Origin: JAGTVG01 sp964389805
GTDB lineage: Bacteria; Bacteroidota; Bacteroidia; Cytophagales; Cyclobacteriaceae
Direction: 5' to 3'
DNA length: 38,555 nt
NCBI GenBank assembly: GCA_964389805.1
Contig: CAYMFU010000311.1
Coordinates: 1 to 38,555 of the forward strand
Both the position numbers and the translations under genes were made by a program. How positions within the stretch are numbered: the first letter of the stretch is position 1; each line of letters starts with the position of its first letter. Under the pieces are notes generated by a model. That model was not told where the DNA came from and searched no databases. It saw only the letters and a list, made by a program, of their open reading frames with translations. This document shows positions 1 through 8,302 of this stretch, piece after piece.

Positions 1-113
1 CGACCGGGAATCATATCTCCTTTCAAGAAATTCTGGCAGTGTCTGTATTCTACTCTTAAAATAGAATACAGACACTGCCAGAATTTCTTGAAAGGAGATA
101 TGATTCCCGGTCG
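1..113. repeat. Long fold-back inverted repeat at the window edge (probable assembly or amplification artefact)
   Basis: Bases 1-52 are the exact reverse complement of bases 62-113, separated by a 9-base spacer (53-61). The right arm is ordinary coding sequence of the SSS symporter and reads in frame as TLPEFLERRYDSRSRT, a typical cytoplasmic-loop motif of that family. The left arm is only its mirror image and puts a TAA at 57-59 in the symporter frame. A 52-bp perfect stem inside a conserved coding region, ending exactly at the window edge, is what a chimeric fold-back at a contig end looks like. A natural hairpin or inversion breakpoint is possible but less likely. Confidence 0.85.
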
Positions 114-1487
114 CGAACGGTATTTGCCTTTATCGCTATACTCGGAGCTTTATTTGTTCATATTGGATTGAGCCTGTATACCGGTGCGATCATTTTTCAG
201 CGTTTCTTTGGAGTGGGTGTCTGGACTTCTATTACTGTATTATCTTTTCTAACCTTGATTTACTACGTGGCTGGCGGATTGAGAGCAGTTGTGTATACCC
301 AGGCAGTCCAGACAGGAGTCCTGATATTTGGATCAATTGCATTAACACTGGCTGGATTGGAAAAGCTTAATGAATTTATGGCCTCCACGGGTATGACAGG
401 AAGTTTTATAGAGAATTTCATGGCGCTCATAAGGCCAGGTCAAATGGATGTACTCCATTCCGATGCTTCAATCGCTGAATTAACCACTGAAATCAATGAG
501 GAATTTTCTGCCAATGGATTCGATACGATTTCCGGTAGCGGCTTAACCTGGTATGCGGCATTCCTCGGATATCCTATACTGGGATTATGGTATTGGTGTT
601 CAGATCAGACCATTGTCCAGCAGGTTCTTGCAGCAAAAACGAAAGATGATGCTCAGAAAGGACCAGTTTTTGCAGGATTTCTAAAACTCCTCACACCCTT
701 TATCATGATCATTCCGGGAATCATTGGATTTATATTATTTAAAGAGGAGATCTTTAATGCAGCAAAATCAGCTGTGCCGGCTGTTTCCAAACCTGGAGAT
801 ATGGCTTTATCCGTATTAATCGATCAATTATTGCCTGTTGGATTGATCGGACTTTTTGCCGCCGCTCTTATGGCTGCTTTAATGAGCACCATAGCGGCCG
901 CTTTGAATAGTATTTCCACACTTGTTTCTGTTGATATATATAAAAGGCTAAAACCTGAAACACCTGATAAGAACCTTATTAATATCGGAAGAGTAGCGGC
1001 AATATTCATTATGATTTTCGCTGCATTGTGGTCAACACAGGGCGATAAATTTTCCAGTGTTTTTGAGGCAATTAATAAAGTGGCTGCAGCTTTATCCCCG
1101 CCGGTAGCAACAGTTCTTCTATTTGGGGTATTGTATAAACGGGGAACCAAGGAAGCTTCCTTGATTACCCTGATTATTGGATTAATATTAGGATTAACTG
1201 CCTTTATTCTCGATTTCAAGTTTACCCCTGAGGGAACCTCAATAGTAACCGAAACCTGGGGTATCCCTTTTATGATGCAGGCCTGGTGGCTGTTTTGTAT
1301 CTGCGTGGTGATTTACCTGGTCGCAAGTCAATTAACTCCGAAACCAGATGAGGAAATAATTGAGAAGTACACCTGGGAGCATCCACTTGCAGCGGTTAGT
1401 GGTAAGGTGAAATCATTTACAGATGTCAGGGTTCTGGTATTGTTGCTGGTGATCTCACTTATAATATTATATGCAACCTTTGCGTGA
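63..1487 (+). CDS. Sodium:solute symporter (SSS/SGLT family), 5'-truncated
   Basis: This is an inner-membrane Na+-coupled symporter of the SSS family, probably importing a monosaccharide or sugar acid. The open frame continues upstream of the first possible start (TTG at 168) through family-conserved residues to about base 63. The N-terminal third, with the first few membrane helices, is therefore missing because of the fold-back at the window edge. Visible hallmarks are PEFLERRYDSRSRT, then GLWYWCSDQTIVQQVLAAK followed by an AGFLKLL segment as in SGLT-type transporters, and a helix with MAALMSTIAAALNSIST, which resembles the Na2-site helix with its Ser/Thr residues. About ten hydrophobic segments remain. 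It lies 77 bases before a dehydrogenase gene on the same strand, which suggests co-expression with sugar catabolism. The substrate cannot be read from the sequence. Family assignment is firm; the true start lies outside this window. Confidence 0.9.
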   Translation, partial: RIQTLPEFLERRYDSRSRTVFAFIAILGALFVHIGLSLYTGAIIFQRFFGVGVWTSITVLSFLTLIYYVAGGLRAVVYTQAVQTGVLIFGSIALTLAGLEKLNEFMASTGMTGSFIENFMALIRPGQMDVLHSDASIAELTTEINEEFSANGFDTISGSGLTWYAAFLGYPILGLWYWCSDQTIVQQVLAAKTKDDAQKGPVFAGFLKLLTPFIMIIPGIIGFILFKEEIFNAAKSAVPAVSKPGDMALSVLIDQLLPVGLIGLFAAALMAALMSTIAAALNSISTLVSVDIYKRLKPETPDKNLINIGRVAAIFIMIFAALWSTQGDKFSSVFEAINKVAAALSPPVATVLLFGVLYKRGTKEASLITLIIGLILGLTAFILDFKFTPEGTSIVTETWGIPFMMQAWWLFCICVVIYLVASQLTPKPDEEIIEKYTWEHPLAAVSGKVKSFTDVRVLVLLLVISLIILYATFA

Positions 1488-1564
1488 TGGGGGATATAGA
1501 ATGTAACGAAATTATTATTTTATCAAATCCTCCTTATGGAGGGATAATTTAATTGAATATAAAT

Positions 1565-2590
1565 ATGAGACAAGTTGTTATGACTTCACCGGGGGTAATT
1601 GAGCACAAAGATGTTCCTGCTCCCGGAAAGCTTGGACCAAAAGAAGTATTGTTGAAAATTCAGAGAATTGGTGTTTGCGGAAGTGATATTCATGTATTTC
1701 ATGGAGAACATCCGGCTACACCTTATCCAGTAATTCAGGGACATGAATATTCGGCAATAGTTCAGGAAACAGGTAATGAAGTTACGATGGTGAAACCCGG
1801 AATGAAGGCGACTGCAAGACCCCAACTGGTTTGCGGAACTTGTGCTCCGTGTAGAAGAGGACAATATAATGCCTGCCAGAATCTGAAAGTACAGGGTTTT
1901 CAGGCTCCCGGAGTTGCTCAGGATTATTTTGTTGTTCCTGAGGATCGTTTAATTGTATTGCCAGATTCACTTTCTCTCGAACAGGGAGCAATGATAGAAC
2001 CTGCTGCGGTAGGGGCTCATTCAACCAGTCGGACAACAGGCATAGAAGGTAAGAATGTAGTGGTAGCAGGAGCGGGAACTATTGGGAACATGGTGGCTCA
2101 GTTTGCGAAGGCCAGGGGCGCCAAAAAGGTACTTATTACTGATATAAGTGATTTCAGGCTTGAAAAGGCCAGGGAATGCGGGATTGATCACGCGCTGAAT
2201 GTTGCGGATACACCTTTCGATGAAGGTGCGAGATCAGTATTTGGAGAAGATGGATTTCAGGTGGGATTCGAGGCAGCTGGCGTACAGTCTACCCTGGATT
2301 ATATGATGGCAAATTTGGAGAAAGGTGGGGACATTGTTATATTAGGCGTCTATTCCCAGAATCCTACCATTAACATGTACTTCCTCGGAGAGCACGAACT
2401 CAATGTGTTTGGCTCGATGATGTACCGGCATGAAGATTATGAAGCAGCGGTTCAAATGATTGAAGCTGGAAAGATTAATATCGAACCTTTGATATCAAAC
2501 CACTTTCCGCTGGAATTATACCTTGATGCTTATAAATACATTGAAGAACAAGGTGATAAAACCATGAAAGTGATGATCGACTTGTTCTAG
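1565..2590 (+). CDS. Zinc-dependent medium-chain alcohol/polyol dehydrogenase (MDR family)
   Basis: This is a cytoplasmic NAD(P)-dependent MDR dehydrogenase of the sorbitol/threonine dehydrogenase type, 341 aa from the ATG at 1565. The catalytic-zinc ligands are visible as C38 (in GVCGSD), H60-E61 (in QGHEY) and E145 (in IEP). The structural-zinc loop has four cysteines at C90, C93, C96 and C104. The Rossmann nucleotide-binding loop is GAGTIG at 169-174. A TTG at 1553, four codons upstream, has a GGAGGG nine bases before it and is an alternative start; I prefer 1565 because MRQVVMTSPG matches the usual N-terminus of the family. It sits 30 bases before an iron-dependent alcohol dehydrogenase and after a symporter. 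A role in oxidising or reducing a sugar, polyol or lactaldehyde is plausible but not shown. Confidence 0.9.
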   Translation: MRQVVMTSPGVIEHKDVPAPGKLGPKEVLLKIQRIGVCGSDIHVFHGEHPATPYPVIQGHEYSAIVQETGNEVTMVKPGMKATARPQLVCGTCAPCRRGQYNACQNLKVQGFQAPGVAQDYFVVPEDRLIVLPDSLSLEQGAMIEPAAVGAHSTSRTTGIEGKNVVVAGAGTIGNMVAQFAKARGAKKVLITDISDFRLEKARECGIDHALNVADTPFDEGARSVFGEDGFQVGFEAAGVQSTLDYMMANLEKGGDIVILGVYSQNPTINMYFLGEHELNVFGSMMYRHEDYEAAVQMIEAGKINIEPLISNHFPLELYLDAYKYIEEQGDKTMKVMIDLF

Positions 2591-2620
2591 GGAAAAATCA
2601 CATGATTTAAATTTTTTAAT

Positions 2621-3787
2621 ATGAAGCATTTTAATTTTCATCAGACCACCGAAATTTTGTTTGGTCGGGGTCGAATTGCCGAACTTCCGGAAAAGACACT
2701 TAAATATGGTAATAAGGCTTTACTGGTAACAACGCAGGCACTTGTACCTGCTTTAGAGGATCAATACAATAGAGTAATTAGATTGTTGAATGAGGCAGGA
2801 ATAAAAACTGCCCATTATGACGGTGTTATACCGAATCCTACTGTTGAGTCCATATCTGACGGTGCAAAAATGGCACGGGAATTTGGAGCTGAAGTGATAA
2901 TTGGTCTGGGAGGAGGATCGAGCATGGATTCTGCAAAGGCCATATCCGTTGAAGCTACACACGAAGGTACCTGTTGGGATTATTTGTTTTATAAAACTCC
3001 TCAACCTGACGAAAAGAAATTGTTACCTGTTATTGCGGTCTCAACCACTTCAGGTACCGGATCTCAGGTAACACAGGTATCTGTGGTTACTAATCCGCAT
3101 GAGAGGGATAAATCGGCTTTATACAATAATATTTTATACCCGCAGGTATGTATTATTGATCCTGAGCTTATGTTAACGGTTCCTAAGTTCGTGACAGGAA
3201 CTACAGGATTTGATGCAATGTGTCATGCATTTGAGAGCATTTTGAATCCCGGAAGCGGAGCTTATGTCGAACTCCTGGCATGGGAAGCAATTCAGTTAGT
3301 TGCTGATAATCTTCCCACTTTACTTGATAATCTTCAGGATATTCAGGCCAGGGAAAAACTGGCCTGGGCCGATACACTTGCAGGGCTATGCATTGCCAAC
3401 GCCGGTGTGACATTACCTCATGGAATAGGAATGGCCATTGGGGGGATGTATCCACATGTTGCCCATGGTGAGGCACTCGCCATAGTATATCCGACCTTTG
3501 CAGGTTTTACATGGAAATCTGCAACCGCAGATTTTTCCCGTCTAGCCCGGATCCTCAACAAAAATTTACTGACTGTATCTGACAACGAGGCAGCATCCGA
3601 AAGTCAGGAAGAAATCTCAAAATTTCTGAAAAAGACGGAATTAGCTAAAAAACTAAGTGATGTAAATATGCCTGAAGATGAAATTGAAGCCCTTGCGGAT
3701 CAGTCTATGGTTTTACCGGATTACAAGGCGAATCCAAGGGTGGCGACCAGGGCAGAAATGGTTGAGATAATTACAGCATGTTATTAA
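2621..3787 (+). CDS. Iron-containing (group III) alcohol dehydrogenase, FucO-like
   Basis: This is a cytoplasmic NAD(P)-dependent alcohol dehydrogenase of the Fe-ADH superfamily, 388 aa, close to the usual 380-390. The nucleotide-binding motif GLGGGSSMDSAKA is at 95-107. The four metal ligands are in the expected places: D198 and H202 in GFDAMCHAFES, H267 in LPHGIG and H282 in AHGEA. Lactaldehyde reductase (FucO), which makes 1,2-propanediol from L-fucose or L-rhamnose, belongs to this superfamily. With several alpha-L-fucosidases downstream, that activity is the best guess, but butanol-dehydrogenase-like members look similar, so I give no gene symbol. It follows the MDR gene by 30 bases, probably in one transcript. 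No fucose isomerase, kinase or aldolase gene is in the window. Confidence 0.88.
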   Translation: MKHFNFHQTTEILFGRGRIAELPEKTLKYGNKALLVTTQALVPALEDQYNRVIRLLNEAGIKTAHYDGVIPNPTVESISDGAKMAREFGAEVIIGLGGGSSMDSAKAISVEATHEGTCWDYLFYKTPQPDEKKLLPVIAVSTTSGTGSQVTQVSVVTNPHERDKSALYNNILYPQVCIIDPELMLTVPKFVTGTTGFDAMCHAFESILNPGSGAYVELLAWEAIQLVADNLPTLLDNLQDIQAREKLAWADTLAGLCIANAGVTLPHGIGMAIGGMYPHVAHGEALAIVYPTFAGFTWKSATADFSRLARILNKNLLTVSDNEAASESQEEISKFLKKTELAKKLSDVNMPEDEIEALADQSMVLPDYKANPRVATRAEMVEIITACY

Positions 3788-3860
3788 ATATAGCTCATAT
3801 AAAAACAAATGAGAACATTTTTAATGTATAGAACAATTTTTAAATCATAAAGGAAATATT

Positions 3861-5222
3861 ATGAGAAAACTATTGATTTTTTACCTATTCTCCTTCGCGT
3901 TAATTCTTATAACAACGAATTCATGCAGGGAGCCTTTTCTTCCGGACTTCAGGGAAGTTGAAATTATAAATCAACCTCCCAAGGTCTCGTTAGATACGCT
4001 AACACTTGCCGCTGGTTTTGAAACCTACGAAGTGGATTTGGATATTATTGTATCAGATCCTGAAGGGGATGATTTCACGGTGACTGCCACCAGTGAGAAT
4101 CCTGATGTAGTTACTGTCGAAGTCAGTGGAAATATCATGACCATTTTCGAAGTAGGATTGGGATTTGCAACGATCAAAATGATTCTTGAAGATGGGACTG
4201 ATCGTAATCCGCCCGCTGAAGATCAGATTGTGGTCGAAGTTACTGAATTTGTCGAACCGGAAACTCAATATAAGTGGTTCATGGATCTGTCGGGCATTCC
4301 TGATGGAACCCCGTTTGATGAATACACACTTGATGATGGGACCGAAATTGGCAGGGCAGAAGGTTCACCGGAAGCTTCTCGTATAATACAGAGTGGAGCC
4401 ATGGAATGGACGACGGAAGAATATGATGTTATGTCCATCATTTTTGCTGCTCCATTGGATTTGAGCCAGGATGCGACATTTGTATTCGAGTACGCTGATA
4501 ATTGGGGCGCATTATTCTGGGTTACTGTAGTAGATGCCAATGGAGGTGAAGGAGGATTTGGAGATGGTGAACCATTTGATCAGATGGTATTGGATGATCC
4601 CAGTTGGAATACATTTGAAACTGACCTGAACGACTGGGTTGGAGGTGATGTTGATCTTTCGGCAATCACAGAGATCTATATCGAAATTTTCGATGCCCAA
4701 GATCTGGAGACTTTCAAGTTGAAAAATATGGGACTTGGTATTATTGAGCCATTTGTAATTGAATTTTCAACAATAGCTAATGGAACAAGCTTTGACGACT
4801 ATACACTGGATGATGGTACAGTCATAGGTAGAGCGGAAGGTTCACCAGGTGCTGCAAGAGAAGTACAAAATGGTGTGCTGGAGTGGACGATGGAAGAATA
4901 TGATGTAATGTCGATCGTGTTCCCGGAGCCCTATGATTTTTCAACCAATCCCACATTTTCAATGGAATATGCGGATTTATGGTCTGAGGAATTTTGGATC
5001 ACCATAGTAGATGCCAATGGTGGTGAAGGCGGATTTGGAGATGGTGAACCATTTGATCAGGTGGTATTAGATGATCCCAGTTGGAATACATTTGAAACTG
5101 ACCTGAACGACTGGGTTGGAGGAGATGTTGATCTGTCTGCAATAACAGAGATCTATATCGAAAAATTCGGTGCAACAGAGCTTGAAACATTTAAAGTCAA
5201 AGAAATCGCTATTGGAAAATAA
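3861..5222 (+). CDS. Surface lipoprotein with Ig/cadherin-like domain and two tandem sandwich modules (putative glycan-binding protein)
   Basis: This 453-aa exported lipoprotein has a hydrophobic N-terminus ending in NSC, so Cys22 is the likely lipidated residue (a loose lipobox, as Bacteroidota tolerate). Residues about 35-130 resemble a cadherin/Ig-like domain (VSDPEGDDFTVTA). Two homologous modules of about 153 residues follow, at about 139-291 and 299-452. Each contains YTLDDGT, GRAEGSP, EEYDVMSI, VDANGGEGGFGDGEPFDQ and DLSAITEIYIE. No catalytic family is recognised. The gene stops 6 bases before susC, so it is very probably translated with the SusC/SusD pair and could be the surface glycan-binding protein of the system. 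It is placed upstream of SusC, whereas such proteins are usually downstream of SusD. Parts of the two modules are almost identical in DNA (see repeats). Confidence 0.75.
   Translation: MRKLLIFYLFSFALILITTNSCREPFLPDFREVEIINQPPKVSLDTLTLAAGFETYEVDLDIIVSDPEGDDFTVTATSENPDVVTVEVSGNIMTIFEVGLGFATIKMILEDGTDRNPPAEDQIVVEVTEFVEPETQYKWFMDLSGIPDGTPFDEYTLDDGTEIGRAEGSPEASRIIQSGAMEWTTEEYDVMSIIFAAPLDLSQDATFVFEYADNWGALFWVTVVDANGGEGGFGDGEPFDQMVLDDPSWNTFETDLNDWVGGDVDLSAITEIYIEIFDAQDLETFKLKNMGLGIIEPFVIEFSTIANGTSFDDYTLDDGTVIGRAEGSPGAAREVQNGVLEWTMEEYDVMSIVFPEPYDFSTNPTFSMEYADLWSEEFWITIVDANGGEGGFGDGEPFDQVVLDDPSWNTFETDLNDWVGGDVDLSAITEIYIEKFGATELETFKVKEIAIGK
4528..4686 (+). repeat. Direct repeat, copy 1 (within the surface lipoprotein gene)
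   Basis: This 159-base segment matches 5005-5163 (offset 477 bases) with about eight mismatches counted by eye, nearly all synonymous. It encodes the C-terminal half of the first sandwich module. The N-terminal halves of the two modules are clearly more diverged. Confidence 0.9.
5005..5163 (+). repeat. Direct repeat, copy 2 (within the surface lipoprotein gene)
   Basis: This is the partner of 4528-4686 and encodes the C-terminal half of the second sandwich module. The uneven divergence along the modules fits recent gene conversion or selection on a binding face. Confidence 0.9.
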
Positions 5223-5228
5223 AACCTG

Positions 5229-8200
5229 ATGAACCTAAATAAAACAGATATGAAAGATTTTTTAAAACAGCTGTTTGATTTGAAAAGCCTGGCAATTCTG
5301 ATTTTTTCATTCTTTGTAATGACTTATTCAGTATTTGCCCAGATTTCAATATCAGGCACAGTTACTGATGAAAATCAGCAAGCCCTGGCGGGTGTGAATA
5401 TATTGATCGAGGGAACTACCGAGGGTACCATTACAGATGTAGACGGCAATTATGTTGTAGAGGTACCCAATGAGAATGCTGCCCTATTGTTCAGTTTTGT
5501 AGGATATAAAACACAAAGAATACCCGTGGGAAATCAATCGGCGGTCAATGCTGAAATGGTTCCGGATTTTGCACAGCTCGATGAAGTGGTAGTAGTTGGT
5601 TACGGATCCCAGGCACGTGGAGACATAACCGGTGCGGTTGCCGTTGTGGATGTAGAAGACCTGGATAAGAGCCAGTACCAGAACCTGACAGACCGACTGC
5701 AGGGTCGTGTACCAGGCGTATCAGTTGTCACAACTGGTGCTCCAGGAAGTACCGGGCAAATAAAGATCCGGGGGACATCATTTTTCGGAGACAACGAACC
5801 ACTATTCGTCATCGACGGGATCCTGACGGATGACAGTCCGAACTTCAACCCATACGATGTTGAATCGATACAGGTATTGAAAGATGCCTCTGCCTCAGCC
5901 ATTTATGGATCGAGGGCTGCCAATGGCGTTGTAGTGATAACCACTAAAAAAGGTAAATCCCAAACACCGGAGATCAATATCAGCTTGCTTGCTGGCCTTC
6001 AACAAATTCCTGGACGCGTCGAGACAATGGACAATGTGAATTTTGCACGGGTTAACAATGCTGCCCAGGATAATGCCGGTCTTCCAAGAATGACCAAAGC
6101 CGATGTTGATTTTGATCCGAGTGTAAACACTGACTGGCAGAAAGAAGTATTTGATAATACTGCTTTACTACAGGACTTTAACATTAGTCTTTCCAGTGGA
6201 GGTGAAAAGTATAACGCCTATTTTTCAGTCAACAGTTCTTATAATGAAGGTACCATTAAAGGAACACAATTTGACCGTATTGGGGGAAGGGTGAATACAA
6301 ACTTCAAGCCATATAAAACACTGACCATCGGTCAAAACCTAATGGTCAGCAGAACACGTGACTCGGGTTTATCGGAATTTATTGATAGTGCTGTTCCAGG
6401 AGCCTTTGCCAATTTGCCGATCATCCCCGTATATGATCCGCTCAAGACCAATGGATATGGACATGGTGAAATTGGGATTGCCACCTGTTATGTCGTGAAC
6501 CCAGTAGGACTTCAGGATCTGTATAAGAATATAAATGAGTCACTCCGTATTCTTGGCGATATTTATCTGGACTGGAACATCGTGAAAGGACTTGATTATC
6601 ACTTCAGTATCGGTATCAATAGTATCACAGACAAGACCAAAGAATATAATCCTGGTAATCAAATCCGTATGGCTACCATAGATCAATCCAGACTTTATGA
6701 AGCAAGAGGTGAATCCACTGAAATATTCATAGAAAACAGGCTAACTTACGCCAGAACCTTCGGGAAGCATGATTTCTCTGTTATGGCGACATATACCGAG
6801 CAGGAGATCAATGGTGCTTTTCAGTCGGGTTTAGCCGTCAATGGTCATCCCGAGCCACCCTATTTCTGGGTATTGGATGCAAGTGTTACCCCAACCCAGG
6901 CTTCTGGAGCTGAATTCAGTTCAGCGATCCGGTCTTTTCTTGGCAGGGTAACTTATAATTTTGATGAAAGGTACTTCATTACAGGCATTCTCAGACATGA
7001 CGGATCTTCAAAATTTGCAGAAGAAAACCGCTGGGGAACCTTCCCATCTGTTTCAGGGGGCTGGAATATAGCCAATGAAGGTTTTTTCAATTCTGGAGTT
7101 ATTTCGGATCTGAAAATAAGGGCTGGCTATGGTATTGTGGGTAATTCAAGTATAGATGATTATCAATACCAGTCTTTGGTCCAATCTGCAGCCATAAATG
7201 GCGTTAATTATAATCTTGGCCCCAATGGTGGTTTAGTGATTGGTGCCACAAGAGGGGCACTGGCAAATCGGGATATCACCTGGGAAACCCTGAAAGAAAC
7301 AAATATTGGGCTGGATATTTCCCTCTTTGATGGCCAGCTGTTTCTTACCGGGGATTTCTTTATAGGGAATCTGGAAGGATTATTGGCCGATGTAGCGGTG
7401 CCTGGTTCCGTTGGACCTTCAGGGGATGAAGCTTTGGTAACCATCAACGCTGTGGACATGGAAAGAAGCGGTTGGGAAGCATCTGTAACCTACCAAAAAG
7501 TAATTGGTGATTTCAGTTTCAGCACGACTTTCAATGCCTGGCATGCCACCAATGAAATTACGAAATTGCCATTTGGCGTGACAGAATTTCCGGGCTATCT
7601 TTCAACATCGAGGTTAGGGATTCCCCTTGGTCAGTTGTTCCTGGTGGAATACCTGGGGATCTATACCAGTCAGGAACAAATCAATGAGGATGGAATAACC
7701 ATTAATGGAGAAGTTCCAGTAGTGGGAGATGCTAGATATAAGGATGTAAATGGCCGCACCGAAGATGGCCAGCTGACTGGAGAACCAGATGGAAACATAA
7801 GCTTTGATGATGACCGGCAAATATACGGCAATCCAATTCCCCAATTTGAATATGGATGGAATTTTGATGCAAGCTGGAAAGGATTCGATCTGTATTTCTT
7901 CTTTCAGGGCGTCAGTAAAAGAGATGTGTATAATGCCTTATATTATGATTTAAATAGTTTTCATGCAGAAAACTACACCGCAGATTTTGATCCGTATATT
8001 GACGGGCAGGGTACCGAGCCAAGACCTTTCAATGGTGAAGTAGCCAATAATTTTGCGAGCACACGCTTTGTGGAAAATGCATCTTACTTCAGGCTTAAGA
8101 ATCTGCAGATCGGATATTCCATTCCATGGGATAAAGTCAGGAATCTGAGGATATATTTAAGCGGACAAAATGTGTTTACCATTACAAATTATAAAGGAAT

Positions 8201-8300
8201 GGATCCGGAATTTGAAGGGGGTGTGTTTGAACAGGGTGTAGATCCGGTAGGATACCCTCAGATAAGAGTTTTCAGTGCTGGATTAAATCTTACCTTATAG
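5229..8300 (+). CDS. susC: SusC/RagA-family TonB-dependent outer-membrane transporter
   Basis: This 1023-aa outer-membrane barrel imports oligosaccharides using TonB energy. The order is: signal peptide (hydrophobic about 19-36, cleavage near SVFAQ at 38), carboxypeptidase-regulatory-like domain (about 40-112, ISGTVTDENQQALAGVNILI), TonB-box-like segment LDEVVVVGYG (117-126), and plug domain with DRLQGRVPGV, QIKIRGTSFF and PLFVIDGI (about 150-198). The beta-barrel runs to the C-terminus, which ends in aromatic and hydrophobic strand residues. The length is normal for SusC proteins with the extra N-terminal domain. It begins 6 bases after the lipoprotein gene and ends 2 bases before susD, so the three form a tight operon. 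This is the only SusC/SusD pair in the window, although the enzyme set is large. The glycan imported cannot be read from the sequence; fucosylated oligosaccharides are inferred from the neighbours. Confidence 0.97.
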   Translation: MNLNKTDMKDFLKQLFDLKSLAILIFSFFVMTYSVFAQISISGTVTDENQQALAGVNILIEGTTEGTITDVDGNYVVEVPNENAALLFSFVGYKTQRIPVGNQSAVNAEMVPDFAQLDEVVVVGYGSQARGDITGAVAVVDVEDLDKSQYQNLTDRLQGRVPGVSVVTTGAPGSTGQIKIRGTSFFGDNEPLFVIDGILTDDSPNFNPYDVESIQVLKDASASAIYGSRAANGVVVITTKKGKSQTPEINISLLAGLQQIPGRVETMDNVNFARVNNAAQDNAGLPRMTKADVDFDPSVNTDWQKEVFDNTALLQDFNISLSSGGEKYNAYFSVNSSYNEGTIKGTQFDRIGGRVNTNFKPYKTLTIGQNLMVSRTRDSGLSEFIDSAVPGAFANLPIIPVYDPLKTNGYGHGEIGIATCYVVNPVGLQDLYKNINESLRILGDIYLDWNIVKGLDYHFSIGINSITDKTKEYNPGNQIRMATIDQSRLYEARGESTEIFIENRLTYARTFGKHDFSVMATYTEQEINGAFQSGLAVNGHPEPPYFWVLDASVTPTQASGAEFSSAIRSFLGRVTYNFDERYFITGILRHDGSSKFAEENRWGTFPSVSGGWNIANEGFFNSGVISDLKIRAGYGIVGNSSIDDYQYQSLVQSAAINGVNYNLGPNGGLVIGATRGALANRDITWETLKETNIGLDISLFDGQLFLTGDFFIGNLEGLLADVAVPGSVGPSGDEALVTINAVDMERSGWEASVTYQKVIGDFSFSTTFNAWHATNEITKLPFGVTEFPGYLSTSRLGIPLGQLFLVEYLGIYTSQEQINEDGITINGEVPVVGDARYKDVNGRTEDGQLTGEPDGNISFDDDRQIYGNPIPQFEYGWNFDASWKGFDLYFFFQGVSKRDVYNALYYDLNSFHAENYTADFDPYIDGQGTEPRPFNGEVANNFASTRFVENASYFRLKNLQIGYSIPWDKVRNLRIYLSGQNVFTITNYKGMDPEFEGGVFEQGVDPVGYPQIRVFSAGLNLTL

Positions 8301-8302
8301 TC

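Noticed and set aside
57..59. In-frame TAA just before the symporter coding sequence
   Set aside because: It lies in the spacer of the fold-back, where the sequence is probably not genomic, so it is not evidence of a pseudogene.
1528..1546. CCTCC/GGAGG hairpin before the MDR dehydrogenase, as a regulatory element
   Set aside because: The stem is short and imperfect, and the GGAGGG half can simply be a ribosome binding site.
4053..5190. Repeats in the surface lipoprotein gene as a CRISPR array or mobile element
   Set aside because: The repeats are 159 bases, only two copies, in frame and coding; no spacer pattern or transposase is present.
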